Shown here piece after piece: positions 46,831 to 57,660 of a stretch of DNA of 64,000 nt. Position 1 is the stretch's first letter; each line of letters starts with the position of its first letter. Source of the DNA: Diphasiastrum complanatum (taxonomy: Eukaryota > Streptophyta > Lycopodiopsida > Lycopodiales > Lycopodiaceae); assembly GCA_029204225.1 (NCBI GenBank), contig CM055101.1, positions 61,339,340-61,403,339 of the forward strand. Reading direction: 5' to 3'. The notes below the pieces were generated by a model. That model saw only the letters and a program-made list of their open reading frames with translations, was not told the origin of the DNA and ran no database searches. The translations under genes and the position numbers were made by a program.

Positions 46831-47938
46831 CTTTTACGAATGAAGTCAAAAACTCCTCCTAATCCAAAGGTAGTGCCTCCAAAGGTCTTCCAAGTAACCT
46901 GCAAGCTCCAAAATGCTCCCCAACTCCAAGCTAGGATGCCTCCACCTGCAAGTAAGGATCTTCAAGCCTCCATGGATCTCTCCTCCACCTGTGTCCCTAA
47001 TCTTAATCACAAAGGTAGATAACAAGTGACCTCAAGTATTCACCACCCAACCATAGCTAGCTAGCACATGCAATCCTACAACTTGGCTAATCTAGCACCC
47101 CCTTGCTAACCAATAACTTATCACAAGCATACCACCACAAATCATAGCATACTCAAGATCCAAACCCTACTTATGTCCCATACCATAAGCAAGATTCAGA
47201 CCCTAAGCATATTACACACAAGAAAACACTCTATACATTAGTAGCCACACTAGAGCATAAGCATAACAAACAAAAGAGATCTCTCCCTCTCCCTATGGGC
47301 GCCCTCCTCCCCTCATATAGATGGAAAATGGCACCCTCCAATACACTATGGAGTTCCATGCACAACCAATGAAAAAGAAAGAGACCTAGGGGAGTTAAAG
47401 AACCTTCATAGGCTTATGGAAGGTCAAGAGACTTCTTCCATAACCTATGACTCTTTGAATGTCGTTCTTGTGGGAGTTGGGAACTCAATGGACACCTTGG
47501 AAGTGTGCCCTCCTACTAGGTCCCATTGCCCAAGTTGTGCTTGTATACTTTGGTCCAAGACCAATAAAGTGATATGGTTCAAGGTTGAGGCCCAAGGTTT
47601 AGAAAAATAGCCAATACACCCATGGTAATGACTTTCTAGCATGTCACTAGGTTTGATACCTCTGACCAAGGCATAGACACCTACTTGCCCTTATCAAGAG
47701 ACACCAGTACCTTTGTCTAAAGGCACATACCCTTAATCCTAAGGGTACTCCATATCCAAGGGTAACTTGATTCCATATCTCCGACCAAGGTATAGTCACT
47801 TGCCTGCCCTCATCCAAAGGCACCTGTCCTTAATCCTAAGGGTATCCCTTATCCAAGGGAAACTTGCCATTTAGTCCCCAACACTAAATGGACATATAGG
47901 GGTCACTGAAGTACTTCTAGTTACATAGGTATGTAACA
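46831..47938 (-). repeat. 3' LTR of gypsy element L (left end approximate)
   Basis: On the - strand the pol frame of L ends at 47955 and is followed by TGTTACATACC, the LTR start at 47938. A TATA-like CTATATGAGG (- strand, near 47318-47328) lies about 610 bp in, followed by a GC-rich block, as expected for U3/R. The left end near 46.83 kb is a guess because the 5' LTR lies outside the window. Confidence 0.55.
47664..47870 (+). repeat. Tandem duplication in U3 of the L LTR
   Basis: Two diverged copies (about 47664-47770 and 47784-47869) share GACCAAGG(C/T)ATAG, TTAATCCTAAGGGTA and TATCCAAGGG(T/A)AACTTG. Both lie upstream of the TATA-like box on the - strand, the region where LTR enhancers commonly sit. 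Confidence 0.75.
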
Positions 47939-47954
47939 TTCATTTCCCTGAAAC

Positions 47955-48827
47955 TTAAATTTTTTCTTGTAGGAAAAAATTTGGAAAACTCTTCTGGAGA
48001 TCAGCCTCCTTTTCCCAAGTATCCTCTTGTTTTAATTTGCCCCTCCACCTAACTAAACATTCCCGAAGCACTCTATTTCTTAGAGTTTTATGCCGACTAT
48101 TAACAATCGCCTCGGGTTCAGGTGGTCCACTCGCGGACTCATCACAAAGAAGCTTCACTAGATCTTCCACAGAGACAAGGGTTTCCCCAACCCCCAACGA
48201 GAGTTTCAACTTACTAACGTGGAAAACAGGTTGAATTCCAATGTTAGTTGGAAGGTCTAGCTTGTATGCAACCTTGTTTATCACTTGGATAACCTTAAAA
48301 GGACCGCAATACCTAGGCGCCAACTTTGTACACTTAATAGTTTTCAAGCTCCTAGAGTTACTAGGAACCCTCAAAAACACCCAATCATTGACCAAGAATA
48401 CCTTGTGCTTCCAAGATAGATCAGCATAGCCTCCTTGCCCTTTCCTGGGCACTTCTTATGCTATCTTTAGCCAGCTGTAACATTTCTTGCTTATCCGCAA
48501 GGAAATCAGCTGTGGCTTGCACCCTAAGTTTTTTCATGCCAACACAAATTGGTGATCGAGGTTGATAACCATACATAAGCATGAAAGGGCCGAATCTGGT
48601 CGCTGAATGTTTTGCACTATTATATACAAATTCCACCAGTGGAAGGTAATTTTCCCAATCAGACTACCAATGGCCCAACTATGCTTGCATCATATCCTCC
48701 ATCGTCTGATTGGTCTTTTTCGTTTGACCATCTAATTTCGGATGATCTGTAGAACTCATACTTAAAGTCGTTTCCAACTTTTCAAATACTGCTTGCCAAA
48801 AATTCCTAGTGAATTTTGGGTCACGAT
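47955..48827 (-). pseudogene. Gypsy L integrase core end, C-terminus and chromodomain
   Basis: Leftward from 48827, RDPKFTRNFWQAVFEKL carries the second catalytic region of a Ty3/gypsy integrase. A damaged stretch follows with a stop near 48660, then EFVYNSAKHSATRFGPFML. The C-terminal part (47955-48452) has LAPRYCGPFKVIQ and YKLDLP, the GPY/F module, and VNSRHKT...ECLVRWRGK...TWE, a chromodomain that in this lineage (chromoviruses) guides integration. The frame ends with a stop at 47955. It is the 3' part of the element whose RT, protease and gag lie at 62.0-64 kb. Confidence 0.9.
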
Positions 48828-48980
48828 TGTTGCATTTATCTCCTCTACTATCCAAAATCCTATGTTAATCTACCTCCATTCATGTTGCTGTATTTTTACT
48901 TGTGTTGTCCCACAATCTGCATATTTGAACTATTTGTCGCCATAGTCTGCATTTTTACTCAGGATTTTTCATAAGCGAAA
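48828..48980 (+). repeat. 5' LTR of copia G, first part
   Basis: Starts TGTTGCATTTATC next to gypsy L integrase sequence and matches 61277-61428. It is cut at 48980 by element A2 and continues at 53209. Confidence 0.88.
48976..48980. other. Target site duplication of A2, left copy
   Basis: The five bases CGAAA lie directly left of the A2 LTR and recur directly right of the other A2 LTR at 53209-53213. Five bases is the usual size for copia integration. Confidence 0.88.
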
Positions 48981-49726
48981 TGTCGCGGTAGCTTTTTTGT
49001 TTCGTGTTCGTCCTCTCTTTTGATTCGCAAACAATTTTCTGTCTTTGAATTTTCTTTTCGTGCGGAAGCTCTTACGGGATCCTAGACACTCGACTACGCA
49101 TCACAGAACATATTTTATTCTAGCAATCAAGAGACACAGCACAAGGCCAAGAGATACACAAAATAGAGCGACTATAATGTCAGTTTGGTTTTAGAGCGAG
49201 ATCGTCAGTGTCTCGTTCGTTGGCGGAATGACTCTCTGCTCTTTCGTTGTGTTCTGCTCGTTGGCAGACTTTCATGCACAGCTATGGTGTTTTTGCTTTC
49301 TTACTCTATTCGCTACGTCTCTCTCTGTTTCTTACAGATCTCTGTACTCACTATCTCTCTACTGAGTTATGATCTAGAGAGGATTGTTTATACCTCCACT
49401 ATAAGGAGTTTACAAGATAGCTAAATGTAGAATCACAAGACTAGTTAACACTAATCAACTAGTTAGTTAATCTCCGTCATTGCTATTCGTTTCAGCTGGG
49501 CATGAAGCCCGTTGAGCTGCCAACTGACAGCGCGTAAGATTTCTCTTCATTTGTTTCATTCTTTTTGTTTCTTTTCGTAGTTTTCGTTCTGCGTCCCTTT
49601 TGCGGTTTGCGGTCCTGGAGGTGTGTTTACGATTCGCGATTGATTCATGAATTGTTCGTGCTTCGAGTCAAAGACACGTTGACTATCGCAAATTGTTCTC
49701 GTTCGACCTTCGTGTCTTTTCTGACA
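48981..49726 (-). repeat. 3' LTR of copia A2
   Basis: 746 bp, TGTCAG...GCGACA on the - strand, preceded by the polypurine tract TTCAAGAGGGAG. It differs from the 5' LTR by substitutions and by several indels, including about 30 extra bases near 49480-49510 and a shortened start, so the insertion is not recent. Confidence 0.9.
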
Positions 49727-49847
49727 CTCCCTCTTGAACCTTGCAGCTTTGTTCGTTCAATCCAATTGTCTCTCTTTGATTGGTAAAGAGTGGCTTGTCG
49801 AGCGGTTTCGTGAGCAAATCTGCAATCATACTTTCTGATTTTATGAA

Positions 49848-50522
49848 CTAGACCTGGAGCTCTCCTTTAGAGATCAAATCTCGAATGTGATGGTACTTCA
49901 GAGAAATGTGTTTCATCTTTGAATGAAAGACAGGATTCTGGGACAGATAGATGGCACTCTGGGAGTCCATCATCATCATGCTTGGCCCCTCTTGTGGTAT
50001 CTCGATTGCCTCCAACATCATCCGTAGCCACACTACCTCATTCGCCACTTGCGAGGCTGTGACATACTCAGCTTCGCAAGAGGATTGAGCTACTAGGGTT
50101 TGCTTTTTGCATATCCAGCTGATTGCAGCTCCGCATGCTATTGTACATCTTCCAATAATGGACTTGTTGTCATCCTTGCAGCTCGCCCAACTCACATCAC
50201 TGTAGTGATGCAGCTCGAATCCTTTCTTCACATCTCTGTTCGAAACAACCTTCTTCGTGGTTGGATTGTAGAGTCTGTACACATGTGTTCTGTTCGAGTA
50301 GCCGACCATGATTGTTTGCTCGGATTTGTTATCGAGCTTGCTTTTCTTTTTCTTTGGAATGTGCTTGTATGCTGCACATCCAAACACTCGTACGTATGAC
50401 AGATCAGGCTTTCTGCCTGTCCACATTTCGTATGGTGTTTTGTTCTCCAACGTTGTCATTGTAGATCTGTTCTGCAGGTGTATAGCTGTAGCTATTGCCT
50501 TGGCCCAGAATTGACCTGACAA
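49848..50522 (-). pseudogene. Copia A2 integrase end fused to RNase H (RT deleted)
   Basis: One open frame of 224 codons starts inside the integrase core (QFWAKAIATAIHLQNRST) and contains the integrase C-terminal LSYVRVFGCAAYKHIPKKK. At about residue 104 it passes directly from VVSNRDVK to GFELHHYSDVSWASCKDD, the start of RNase H. RNase H continues with SSCEAEYVTASQ, DSQSAIYLSQNP and HISLKYHHIRD. The whole RT is missing, yet the frame stays open. Compared with A1, the break lies right after the integrase domain. The frame is most likely a by-product of a deletion that happened to keep phase. Confidence 0.88.
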
Positions 50523-51500
50523 TTGAGCCTATGCCATCATGCATCTGGCTCCTTCGACTAGCGTTCTATTTTTTTCTTTCTGCCACACCGTTGTATTGTG
50601 GTGTGTATGCAGGAGTGAACTGGTGTTCGATCCCCTATTCTTCGCAGAATCTTGAGAATTCTGTGCTTTTGTATTCACCTCCATTGTCAGATTTAAGGAT
50701 CTGTATCTTTTTCGAGTTGTGTCGCTCTACGAATGCCACGAACTTCTTTAAAGAATAAAATACTCCGGATTTCTTCTTCAAGTAGTAGATCGTGGTCATT
50801 CGGTTGTAATCATCTATGAACGTTAGAAAAAATATCTCGAACTTTAAAACGAATCTGTTTTCATTGGTCCACACACATCAGAGTGGATGAGCTCAAGAAC
50901 TTCTCTGGCTCTTCTTCCCTCATGTGTGAATGGATTCTGATGTTGCTTGCCTTTCTGACAAGCTTTGCAGAACTCAGCCTCTGGCCTTGAAATCTTGAGA
51001 CCTGTGACAATGTCCTTTCTGCTCATGTCATACAGGCTCCGCATGTTCAAATGATACTTTTTTTCTATGCCAGAGCTGATCTTCGTTTTCTGAAACATTT
51101 AATATGCTTTTAGAGTTGTTGATTATTTTGGCTTGGTAGAGATTTCCTTCTCTGCATCCGATCGTCAACAACTTGTTTGTTGTCTTCTCGATCATACGGC
51201 AAGTGTTGTCGTCGAACAAAATTCAAATTCCTAGATCTTTCATCTTGGAGACAGACAGCAGATCCTTTCTGAGTGAGAGCACATAGAGTGCTCCTGACAG
51301 CTCTGCTTGGCCTGACAGTGTTCGTAGCTGTAGAGAGCCGATGCCTTTGACATCGTGTCTGCTTTCATCGCCTATAATCATTTCTCTATCGTTTTCGAGT
51401 TTGCGAAAGTTGATCAAGATCTTCTTGTTGCAGGTTATGTGAGATATTGCTCCTGAATCGATGACTACATCATAGTCGTGTTCAGAGTAGCTTGTCAAAG
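50523..51500 (-). pseudogene. Copia A2 protease and integrase core, frame-broken
   Basis: Protease is marked by VVIDSGAISHITCNK near 51440. The frame stops near 51223 and again near 51060. Pieces of the integrase zinc domain follow (CKACQKGKQH), then HSDVCGPMKTDS, FLTFIDDYNRM, LKSDNGGEYKS and a damaged NGVAERK near 50570. At least four frame breaks occur between protease and the fused frame at 49848-50522. Confidence 0.82.
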
Positions 51501-52393
51501 CTTCATCGAGTATCGTGAAAGCTTCGTCACCTCTTTCAGCATCCTTTGATGACTTTGCATCGTTTGCCTTTTCATCTTTGTTCTTTTTTCTTTTGGGTTG
51601 AATCTGCAGTCATATGCAGAATGCCCTTTCTTCTTGCAGTGCTTGCAAGGTATTGCTGGATTGAACCAGCATTTGTTGGCCATATGGCCTTGTTTGTGAC
51701 AGTGATCGCAGGAAGAAGATTGTTGTTTCAAGGACTTCGTCTTCTTGAATCTTGGCTTGTTTTTGTTCTTCTTCCTTCCTTTCGTGAAGAGAGCCTTCTC
51801 TTGATCATTGCTTCCCTCTCCTTCATCTCTCATCAGTCTCTCATCAGCGACAAGACTGACTGCTTTCTCGAATGTCATATCTAGTAGACTCAAGATGAGC
51901 ATTCTCAGTAGCTCATAGGACGTCGGTAGAGATTTCACGAAGTACATCAGCTGCTGTGGTGTTAGGACCTGGTGCTCCTATCCTGATGCAGCGAGTTGAG
52001 CAAAGATCATTCTGATCTTCTCAACGTGTTGATCTAACTGGTTGCCATCCCACCGTATGGATTGCAGCTGATTGTGAAGGTGCATGACTGAAGCTGCAGT
52101 CCTCACTTCATAATTCTGCTTTAATCTTTCCCACGCTGCATGGCTGCTTTTGCAGTCTTCAATCTGCATTAGTAGATCTTCATTTATGGACAAAACAATG
52201 ATCGCCATTGCGCGCTCATCCTTTCTGATCCATTCAGCTCTCCTCGGGTCTCCCTCTGGAGGCTGCACCTCTGAGAGCTCGGTCATCGACCAGATGCCTT
52301 CGCCCTTCAAGAGTGTTTTGATTTTAAATTTTTGCTTCTGTTATTTGCACCATCAAGACTGATTGCTACTCTAGTCTGGATTGTCGTAGCCAT
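51495..52393 (-). pseudogene. Copia A2 gag
   Basis: ATG 52393 (MATTIQTRVAISLDGAN) begins gag. A small deletion shifts the frame near 52335. The body then reads EVQPPEGDPRRAEWIRKDE, a stop follows near 51978, and the next frame (51495-51947) carries DMTFEKAVSLVADERLM and two zinc knuckles, CDHCHKQGHMANKC and CKHCKKKGHSAYDC. Two knuckles in one gag are less common in copia than one. The match to A1 gag (3665-4408) is close and collinear. Confidence 0.87.
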
Positions 52394-52440
52394 ATTGTAT
52401 TGTCTGGAAGAATCACTGTTGGGACATCAATAGTGATAAC

Positions 52441-52458
52441 CTGTAGGCTCTGATACCA
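52441..52458 (-). other. Primer binding site of copia A2
   Basis: TGGTATCAGAGCCTACAG on the - strand directly follows the 5' LTR. It is the canonical form of the diverged site in A1 at 3602. Confidence 0.93.
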
Positions 52459-53208
52459 TGTCGCAGAAGCTTTTCTTGTTTCGTGTTCGTCCTCTCTTTT
52501 GATTCGCGAACAGTTTTCTGTCTTTGAATTTTCTTTTCATGCAGAAGCTCTTACGGGATCCCAGACACTCGACTACGCATCACAGAACATATTTTATTCT
52601 AGCAATCAAGAGAGACAGCACAAGGCCAAGAGATACACGAAATAGAGCGACTATATTGTCAGTTTGGTTTTAGAGCGAGATTGTCAGTGTCTTGCTCGTT
52701 GGCGGAATGACTCTCTGCTCTTTCGCTGTGTTCTACTTGTTGGCAGACTTTCATGCACAACTATGGTATTTTTGCTTTCTTACTCTATTCGCTACATCTC
52801 TCTCTGTTTCTTACAGATCTCTGTATTCACTAACTCTCTACTGAGTTATGATCCAGAGAGGATTGTTTATACCTCCACTATGTGGAGTTTACAAGATAGC
52901 TAAACGTAGAATCACAAGACTAGTTAACGCTAATAAACTAGTTAGTTAATCTCCGTTGTTGAGCTGCCAGCTGGCAGCGCGTAAGATTTCTCTTTGTTTG
53001 TTTCGTTCTTTTTGTTTCTTTTTGTAGTTTTCGTTCTGCGCCCCTTTTGCGGTTTGCGGTCCTGGAGGTGTGTTTACGATTCGCGATTGATTCGCAAATC
53101 GTTCGTGCTTTGAGTCAAAGACATGTTGACTGTCGCGAATTGTTCTCGTTCGACCTTTGTGTCTTGTTCGTGCTACAACAAAGTTGTAGGAGTTCACCAT
53201 TTTTGACA
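52459..53208 (-). repeat. 5' LTR of copia A2
   Basis: 750 bp, with the same ends as the other A LTRs (TGTCA and GCGACA on the - strand). Its start AATGGTGAACTCCT matches the A1 LTR at 2863, a part lost from the 3' LTR of A2. It contains TTCGCGAA and related motifs. Confidence 0.92.
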
Positions 53209-54305
53209 CGAAAGACCCGACACTATCGCGAAAAAAAAAAAAACCAACACTGTCACTTTTTCACCTTTGAGCCATCCTGAGCAACTAAGTGTTTTGCGAC
53301 ACTTCCAGAAAAGCGACAGTTGCACAGTCTGCATAAATACAAGCAGATTTTAAACAGGCGAAAAATGCGACAATGCGATTTTACACGCAATTTATGACAG
53401 GCAAAAAAGCCGACAATGCGATAGTCTGCATTTTTTACATTTTCACCAGTGTCAATTTTAGTGAAGCCCGATGTCGCGGTCTCCTCACGCTCGTTCTATG
53501 CACTGTGCAATCAAATTTGACAACGACAACAGCCACCCATGATCTCCTACAGACGACACAACCACTTTTGTACCTTCTTCATCTGCACACTTCTAAAAAT
53601 TTGTGTATATGGTATTCATAGATAGAAAATGAAAATGATTTTGTAACAAGTGAGACAGACATTGTAGATGCTTTCACGCATCGATTCTTTTTTTCAGACA
53701 GATTGTTAGTAATAGATTCAGAACCTTCATAAATTGTGATTAGCTTTGTGAAGCATGTGATTACATCCGCTATTGTTTTGTGCTCACCTGCATTTCTTAT
53801 TTTAGTTCAAAATGTCTGTTTTTATGCTTGGTTAGGGTTGCCTTTTGAAGTTCGTGAAGCTTGAGTGGCACACTTATATTTACACTTCTTTATATGATAT
53901 GTCACTGCTCAGCCTTCTTTTTTTATTATGGGCAAACTTTTCCACCCGTGCATGATCCGAGCTTCATTACTTTCTTCACGTCTCAATTGCCTAGAGGCCG
54001 TATCCTTTCAGGGTAGTGATCAGCATTCCCGAGCTGCTTGACTTGTATATTTCGTTATACTTAATCTGATTACAGCTCTGTTTGGTTCTGCGTTCAAATT
54101 CATGTCAATATTGCAATGCTTTTCCATGTTCTGTTTGACTATCTAATTGATTTGTCTAGTTGTCTGTTCATCACTTCCGCTACCACCGCACATTAGAAGA
54201 TCTAAAATTATTATGTTCTTGTGTTCACCTACTAAGTCACCAGTAGTGCACGCACGGAGAGAATTGAAGGGGACTGATCTATCATTCCCTCTCACTTCTC
54301 CGACA
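53209..54305 (+). repeat. 5' LTR of copia G, second part
   Basis: Begins with the right copy of the A2 target duplication (CGAAA, 53209-53213). It matches the 3' LTR from 61429 to 62007 and then runs about 510 bases further to ...CCGACA before the primer binding site at 54306. Without A2 the LTR would be about 1245 bp. It has repeated CAGTCTGCAT-type motifs. Confidence 0.82.
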
Positions 54306-54318
54306 TGGTATCAGAGCC
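54306..54318 (+). other. Primer binding site of copia G
   Basis: TGGTATCAGAGCC is the canonical site and fixes the end of the long 5' LTR of G at 54305. Confidence 0.9.
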
Positions 54319-54513
54319 AAAGATATCAGAACCTATCTGATTCTTTAAGCGGTTTCATTTCAGAGCTGTTTCTATAGCCTGATTAGCTTCCGTAAAAACT
54401 AGACTCTACTAGCTGATAGAGTAATTGTCTTCATATTCTATAATTTAGCACTAGATTTTCATACTTAAGTCATTGATAGTAATTACTACTAATCACCTAG
54501 ACTAATCTTCCAC

Positions 54514-54759
54514 ATGGATTCCCAAGGAAAAGCCAGTCCTATCATGGACAAGCTTGATGGAACTAATTACCATCTGTGGAAATTTAAGATGAGAAACATG
54601 CTAATGGCTAAGGAGTTGTATGACGTTGTTACAAGTGCAGAGGGAATACCCGAAGCTGACGACACAACAATCTCCAGATGGAAGTTGAAGGATTGTGGTA
54701 TACTATTAATGTCATTTATCTATTTTATCGACATTTTTATAGAAAAGTCGGAAATGTAG
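54514..54759 (+). pseudogene. Copia G gag, N-terminal piece
   Basis: ATG 54514 opens MDSQGKASPIMDKLDGTNYH and then LWKFKMRNMLMAKELYDVV, a clear copia gag N-terminus. Similarity stops near codon 62 (about 54697) and the frame ends at 54757. The rest of gag, protease and integrase are missing; other sequence and element H follow until RT resumes near 59.65 kb. Confidence 0.8.
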
Positions 54760-55690
54760 TTATCTGATGCAGTGTCTAGCTGAGTTTTTCACATGTTTCT
54801 AATATTATGTACCGTGGCACTGTGTCGAGTTGTTGGTTTATGTTGGCAAGGCCTTTATTTATTTTTGGAGGCACTTTTACGACATATCAACACTTGGTGC
54901 CGAGATTGTTCCTAAGCTTAAGTGATACTTTTGTTGGACATTCGAGGATAGCATTCGAAGTTCCAATGTTGTGCATGGTCCATCTATCATCATGAGTGTG
55001 TTGAAAATGATGACTGATGAATTCGTTGCATTCGCAAAACTTTTGCGAAGGCAAATCAAGCACAACTCTCTTCGTCTTGGATGGAGTTCAGATGCGATCA
55101 CTAGACATTGCCAACTGAATCACTCCTACAGTCCTCCAGAGTGTAGTCAGTCACTACTGATCTACGTTCATAAAACTAATACAACATTCAACATAGTTTC
55201 AACCAAAGTGCGGAATTCAAAATGAACAAGAAGAAACTCAGACATGTGATTAACAGCAAAAATATTTTCATTCGAGATCAGACACAACACGAATTGATAT
55301 GTGCACGAAGGCTACAGTATCATCTATTGATTTTCTTCTCTGATTCTTTGAGCACTATGTGCATACCCATGCAGTGCATTGGCATGAGAGAAACGCGGTT
55401 CTCTCACGAGTAATCGTCTCGCTTTACTAGTGGACAATTGGATCTTCTGATCCTACACAAAATTGTCTTCGCACGCAGGCGGACAAGTATTCTGTATTTT
55501 TGTCTTGATTGCTTATAGCATCAGACTATTTCGTTGTTACACTGTGTGTATTCTGTTGATCTATATGTCAAGTATCATCCAGTAAGCATGGTCGCTCTAT
55601 GTAAATCTAAGATTAGAGTGATTAAGCAACTAGTCAGGGAGTTACAAGAGTGGCAGATTAGCCATGACCTAGGAAGTATCTGCTGACGTC
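54760..55690. other. Unassigned sequence between G gag and H LTR
   Basis: About 900 bp with only short domain-free frames. It may be diverged G interior or outer LTR sequence of H. No boundary could be set. Confidence 0.35.
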
Positions 55691-56034
55691 ATGCCATCAG
55701 ATCATATCTCTGTACTTGTGGGTACTTGCGTGATCTTAGCTGGTACTCTTTGGAGCGTGAGGGCAAAACGGGTTTCGTTTTGCTCGTATGCCTTTCTCTC
55801 GTACTGGACCACAGAAGAATCTCGTTCGTGGATCTTTTGTGTTCGCGAATTGTTCGTCTTTGTCTCCTTTGACTTTTGTGTTCGCGAACCATTCATCTTC
55901 GTTTCCTTTGACTTTCGTATTCGCAAAACTTTTCGTGCTTCGTGTCTCCAGATCTTCGAGTTCGCAAATGTCTTCGTCGGGCTAAGGGCTGAAGGCTAGC
56001 AAGGCTTTGTAATTAGAAACGTTTTGTTTCTTCA
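55691..56034 (-). repeat. Probable start of the 3' LTR of copia H, with tandem repeat
   Basis: On the - strand the purine tract TTTGAGAGGGAG near 56040 is followed by TGAAGAAAC, a likely LTR start. About 55826-55945 holds three copies of a 39-base unit containing GTTCGCGAA and TCTCCTTTGACTTT(C/T)GT. The left end of the LTR was not found. Confidence 0.5.
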
Positions 56035-57660
56035 GCTCCCTCTCAAAGCATGATAGCTCTACGATCTCGAGACTGCTCCTTTGTCTCTCAAAGAGTCCTT
56101 TGTTCAGGGATTTAGTGAAGATGTCAGCAACCATGTCTCTCGTTCCGATGAAGGTGGTCTCTAGCATCTTCTTCTCAATTAGATCCCCTCCCAATTCGTC
56201 CAGGAACTGTCTTAGCCAAATTATTTCATTGGACATCTTTGTTGCTGCTACGTACTCTGCTTCGCAGAATGACTGGGCTACAATGGTCTGTTTCTTGCTG
56301 ACCCAGAGAACTACTGCTCCTGATACAATGGTGCATCCTCCTGAGACACTTTTACAATCGTCCTTGAGAGATGCCCAACTAGCATTGTTGTAGGAAAGTA
56401 TCCTGAAACCTGCACCATGACAATAACACAAGCCATAATCTCTCGTTAATTGAAGATATTGCAAAATTCGTTTTGTAATCTTCCAATGTGTCGAGCGCCT
56501 AGGTAACACCTGGCTTCTCCGAGATCCACTATCTCGAAATGTTTCGAGATGTCTGCCTTTACTTCAGCTATTAGCTGCTCACTCCTGCAAAGTATCAGAG
56601 TGTCGTCCACATACACAACCACAATGATGATCTGCCCATCTGTAACTCTGACATATACATTGGAATCAGCCAAAAGAGGCTTGAATCCTAATGTCTAATT
56701 CGCCATGCAGGAAGGCTGTCTTCTCGTCCACAATGTGGATCATGAGGTCATAAGCTGTTGCATATGCAAATAACAGACGTAGGGACAAATGTTTGATGAC
56801 AAGAGAGAAGGTTTCAAAATAGTCAATACCGTATCTCTGAGAGAAACCCTTCGCTACCAGTCTTGCCTTGTATTTCGTTCCCATCTAGTCCGTATTTGAG
56901 CATGAAGACCCATTTGCATTTGACAATCTTGCGCTTATGTGGTAATGGCTCCAACGTCCATGCCTGGTTCTTCCTCATGGACTCCATCTCTTCGTTCATG
57001 TCTTGGATCCATCTATCCTTTTTTGGACCTTCAATCGTCTCCTCGAAAGTCTGTGGTTCGCCACTGAACCCGCAGAACTCTTTTGATGTGGAAGCTGAGC
57101 TGCCTGGCACATATCTTGCTGGCGCTCTTTGTGGTCTTGTCGACCTTCTAGGAGATCCTCCTGAAATAGCTATGCCTTTGCTCTTGTTTGCTCTGCTTGG
57201 CCTGGAACCATCTTAGTTTACAGGAACTGTGGCAACAGGTTGCCTCTCGAATCTTTTTTCGTCAGATTCGTCGCTCGAATGGGAGACGACTCAAAATCTT
57301 CATTTTCGTGTTTATCTTCTGCTCCCTCTGTCATTGGCGGTAGGTCATAGTACTATCTCTCCAGAACTTCGTAGATCGTCGTTGGCCATTGTCCTGCTCT
57401 CATCGAATCTGACATCTCTCATTGTTTTCATAGTGTTCGTGTCTGGCATGTAGACTCTATAGTATGACGAATTGTTGTCATAACCTACCAGAAATACCTG
57501 CTCGGATTTCTCATTAAGCTTCTTTCGAAGCTTATCAAGAATATGTGCATAAGTTGCACAACCAAAGATTCTGACGTGAGACAGGTTGGGCTTTCTACCC
57601 CACCATAGCTCATGTGGTGTCGTGTGAGGAACACCATATTTGCCTATCATGTTCTGGATG
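55982..57660 (-). pseudogene. Copia H integrase end, RT and RNase H remnant
   Basis: Leftward from 57660: integrase C-terminus GRKPNLSHVRIFGCATYAHI and FLVGYDNNSSYYRVY; a linker; RT start EEMESMRKNQAWTLEPLP and CKWVFMLKYG, with a frame change near 56870; then KARLVAKGFSQRYGIDYFE and a piece where MIHIVDEKTAFLHGEL replaces the usual QMDVKTAFL. RT continues with VVYVDDTLILC (YVDD kept). RNase H is in a 175-codon frame with SYNNASWASLKDD, SFCEAEYVAATKM and MVADIFTKSLNKGLF. The element is cut at 57660, so the rest of integrase and gag are absent. Confidence 0.88.

Larger units (their letters stand above)
48981..53208 (-). mobile_element. Copia element A2, complete ends, RT deleted
   Basis: A 4.2-kb member of family A has both LTRs, a primer binding site, gag with two zinc knuckles, protease, integrase and the last part of RNase H, flanked by the target duplication CGAAA. 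The RT and the front of RNase H are deleted, which explains the short length. Several frameshifts and stops are present. It sits inside the 5' LTR of G. Confidence 0.93.

Noticed and set aside
47416-47610. A 64-codon + strand frame
   Set aside because: It lies within the LTR of gypsy L, near its TATA-like box, and has no domain.
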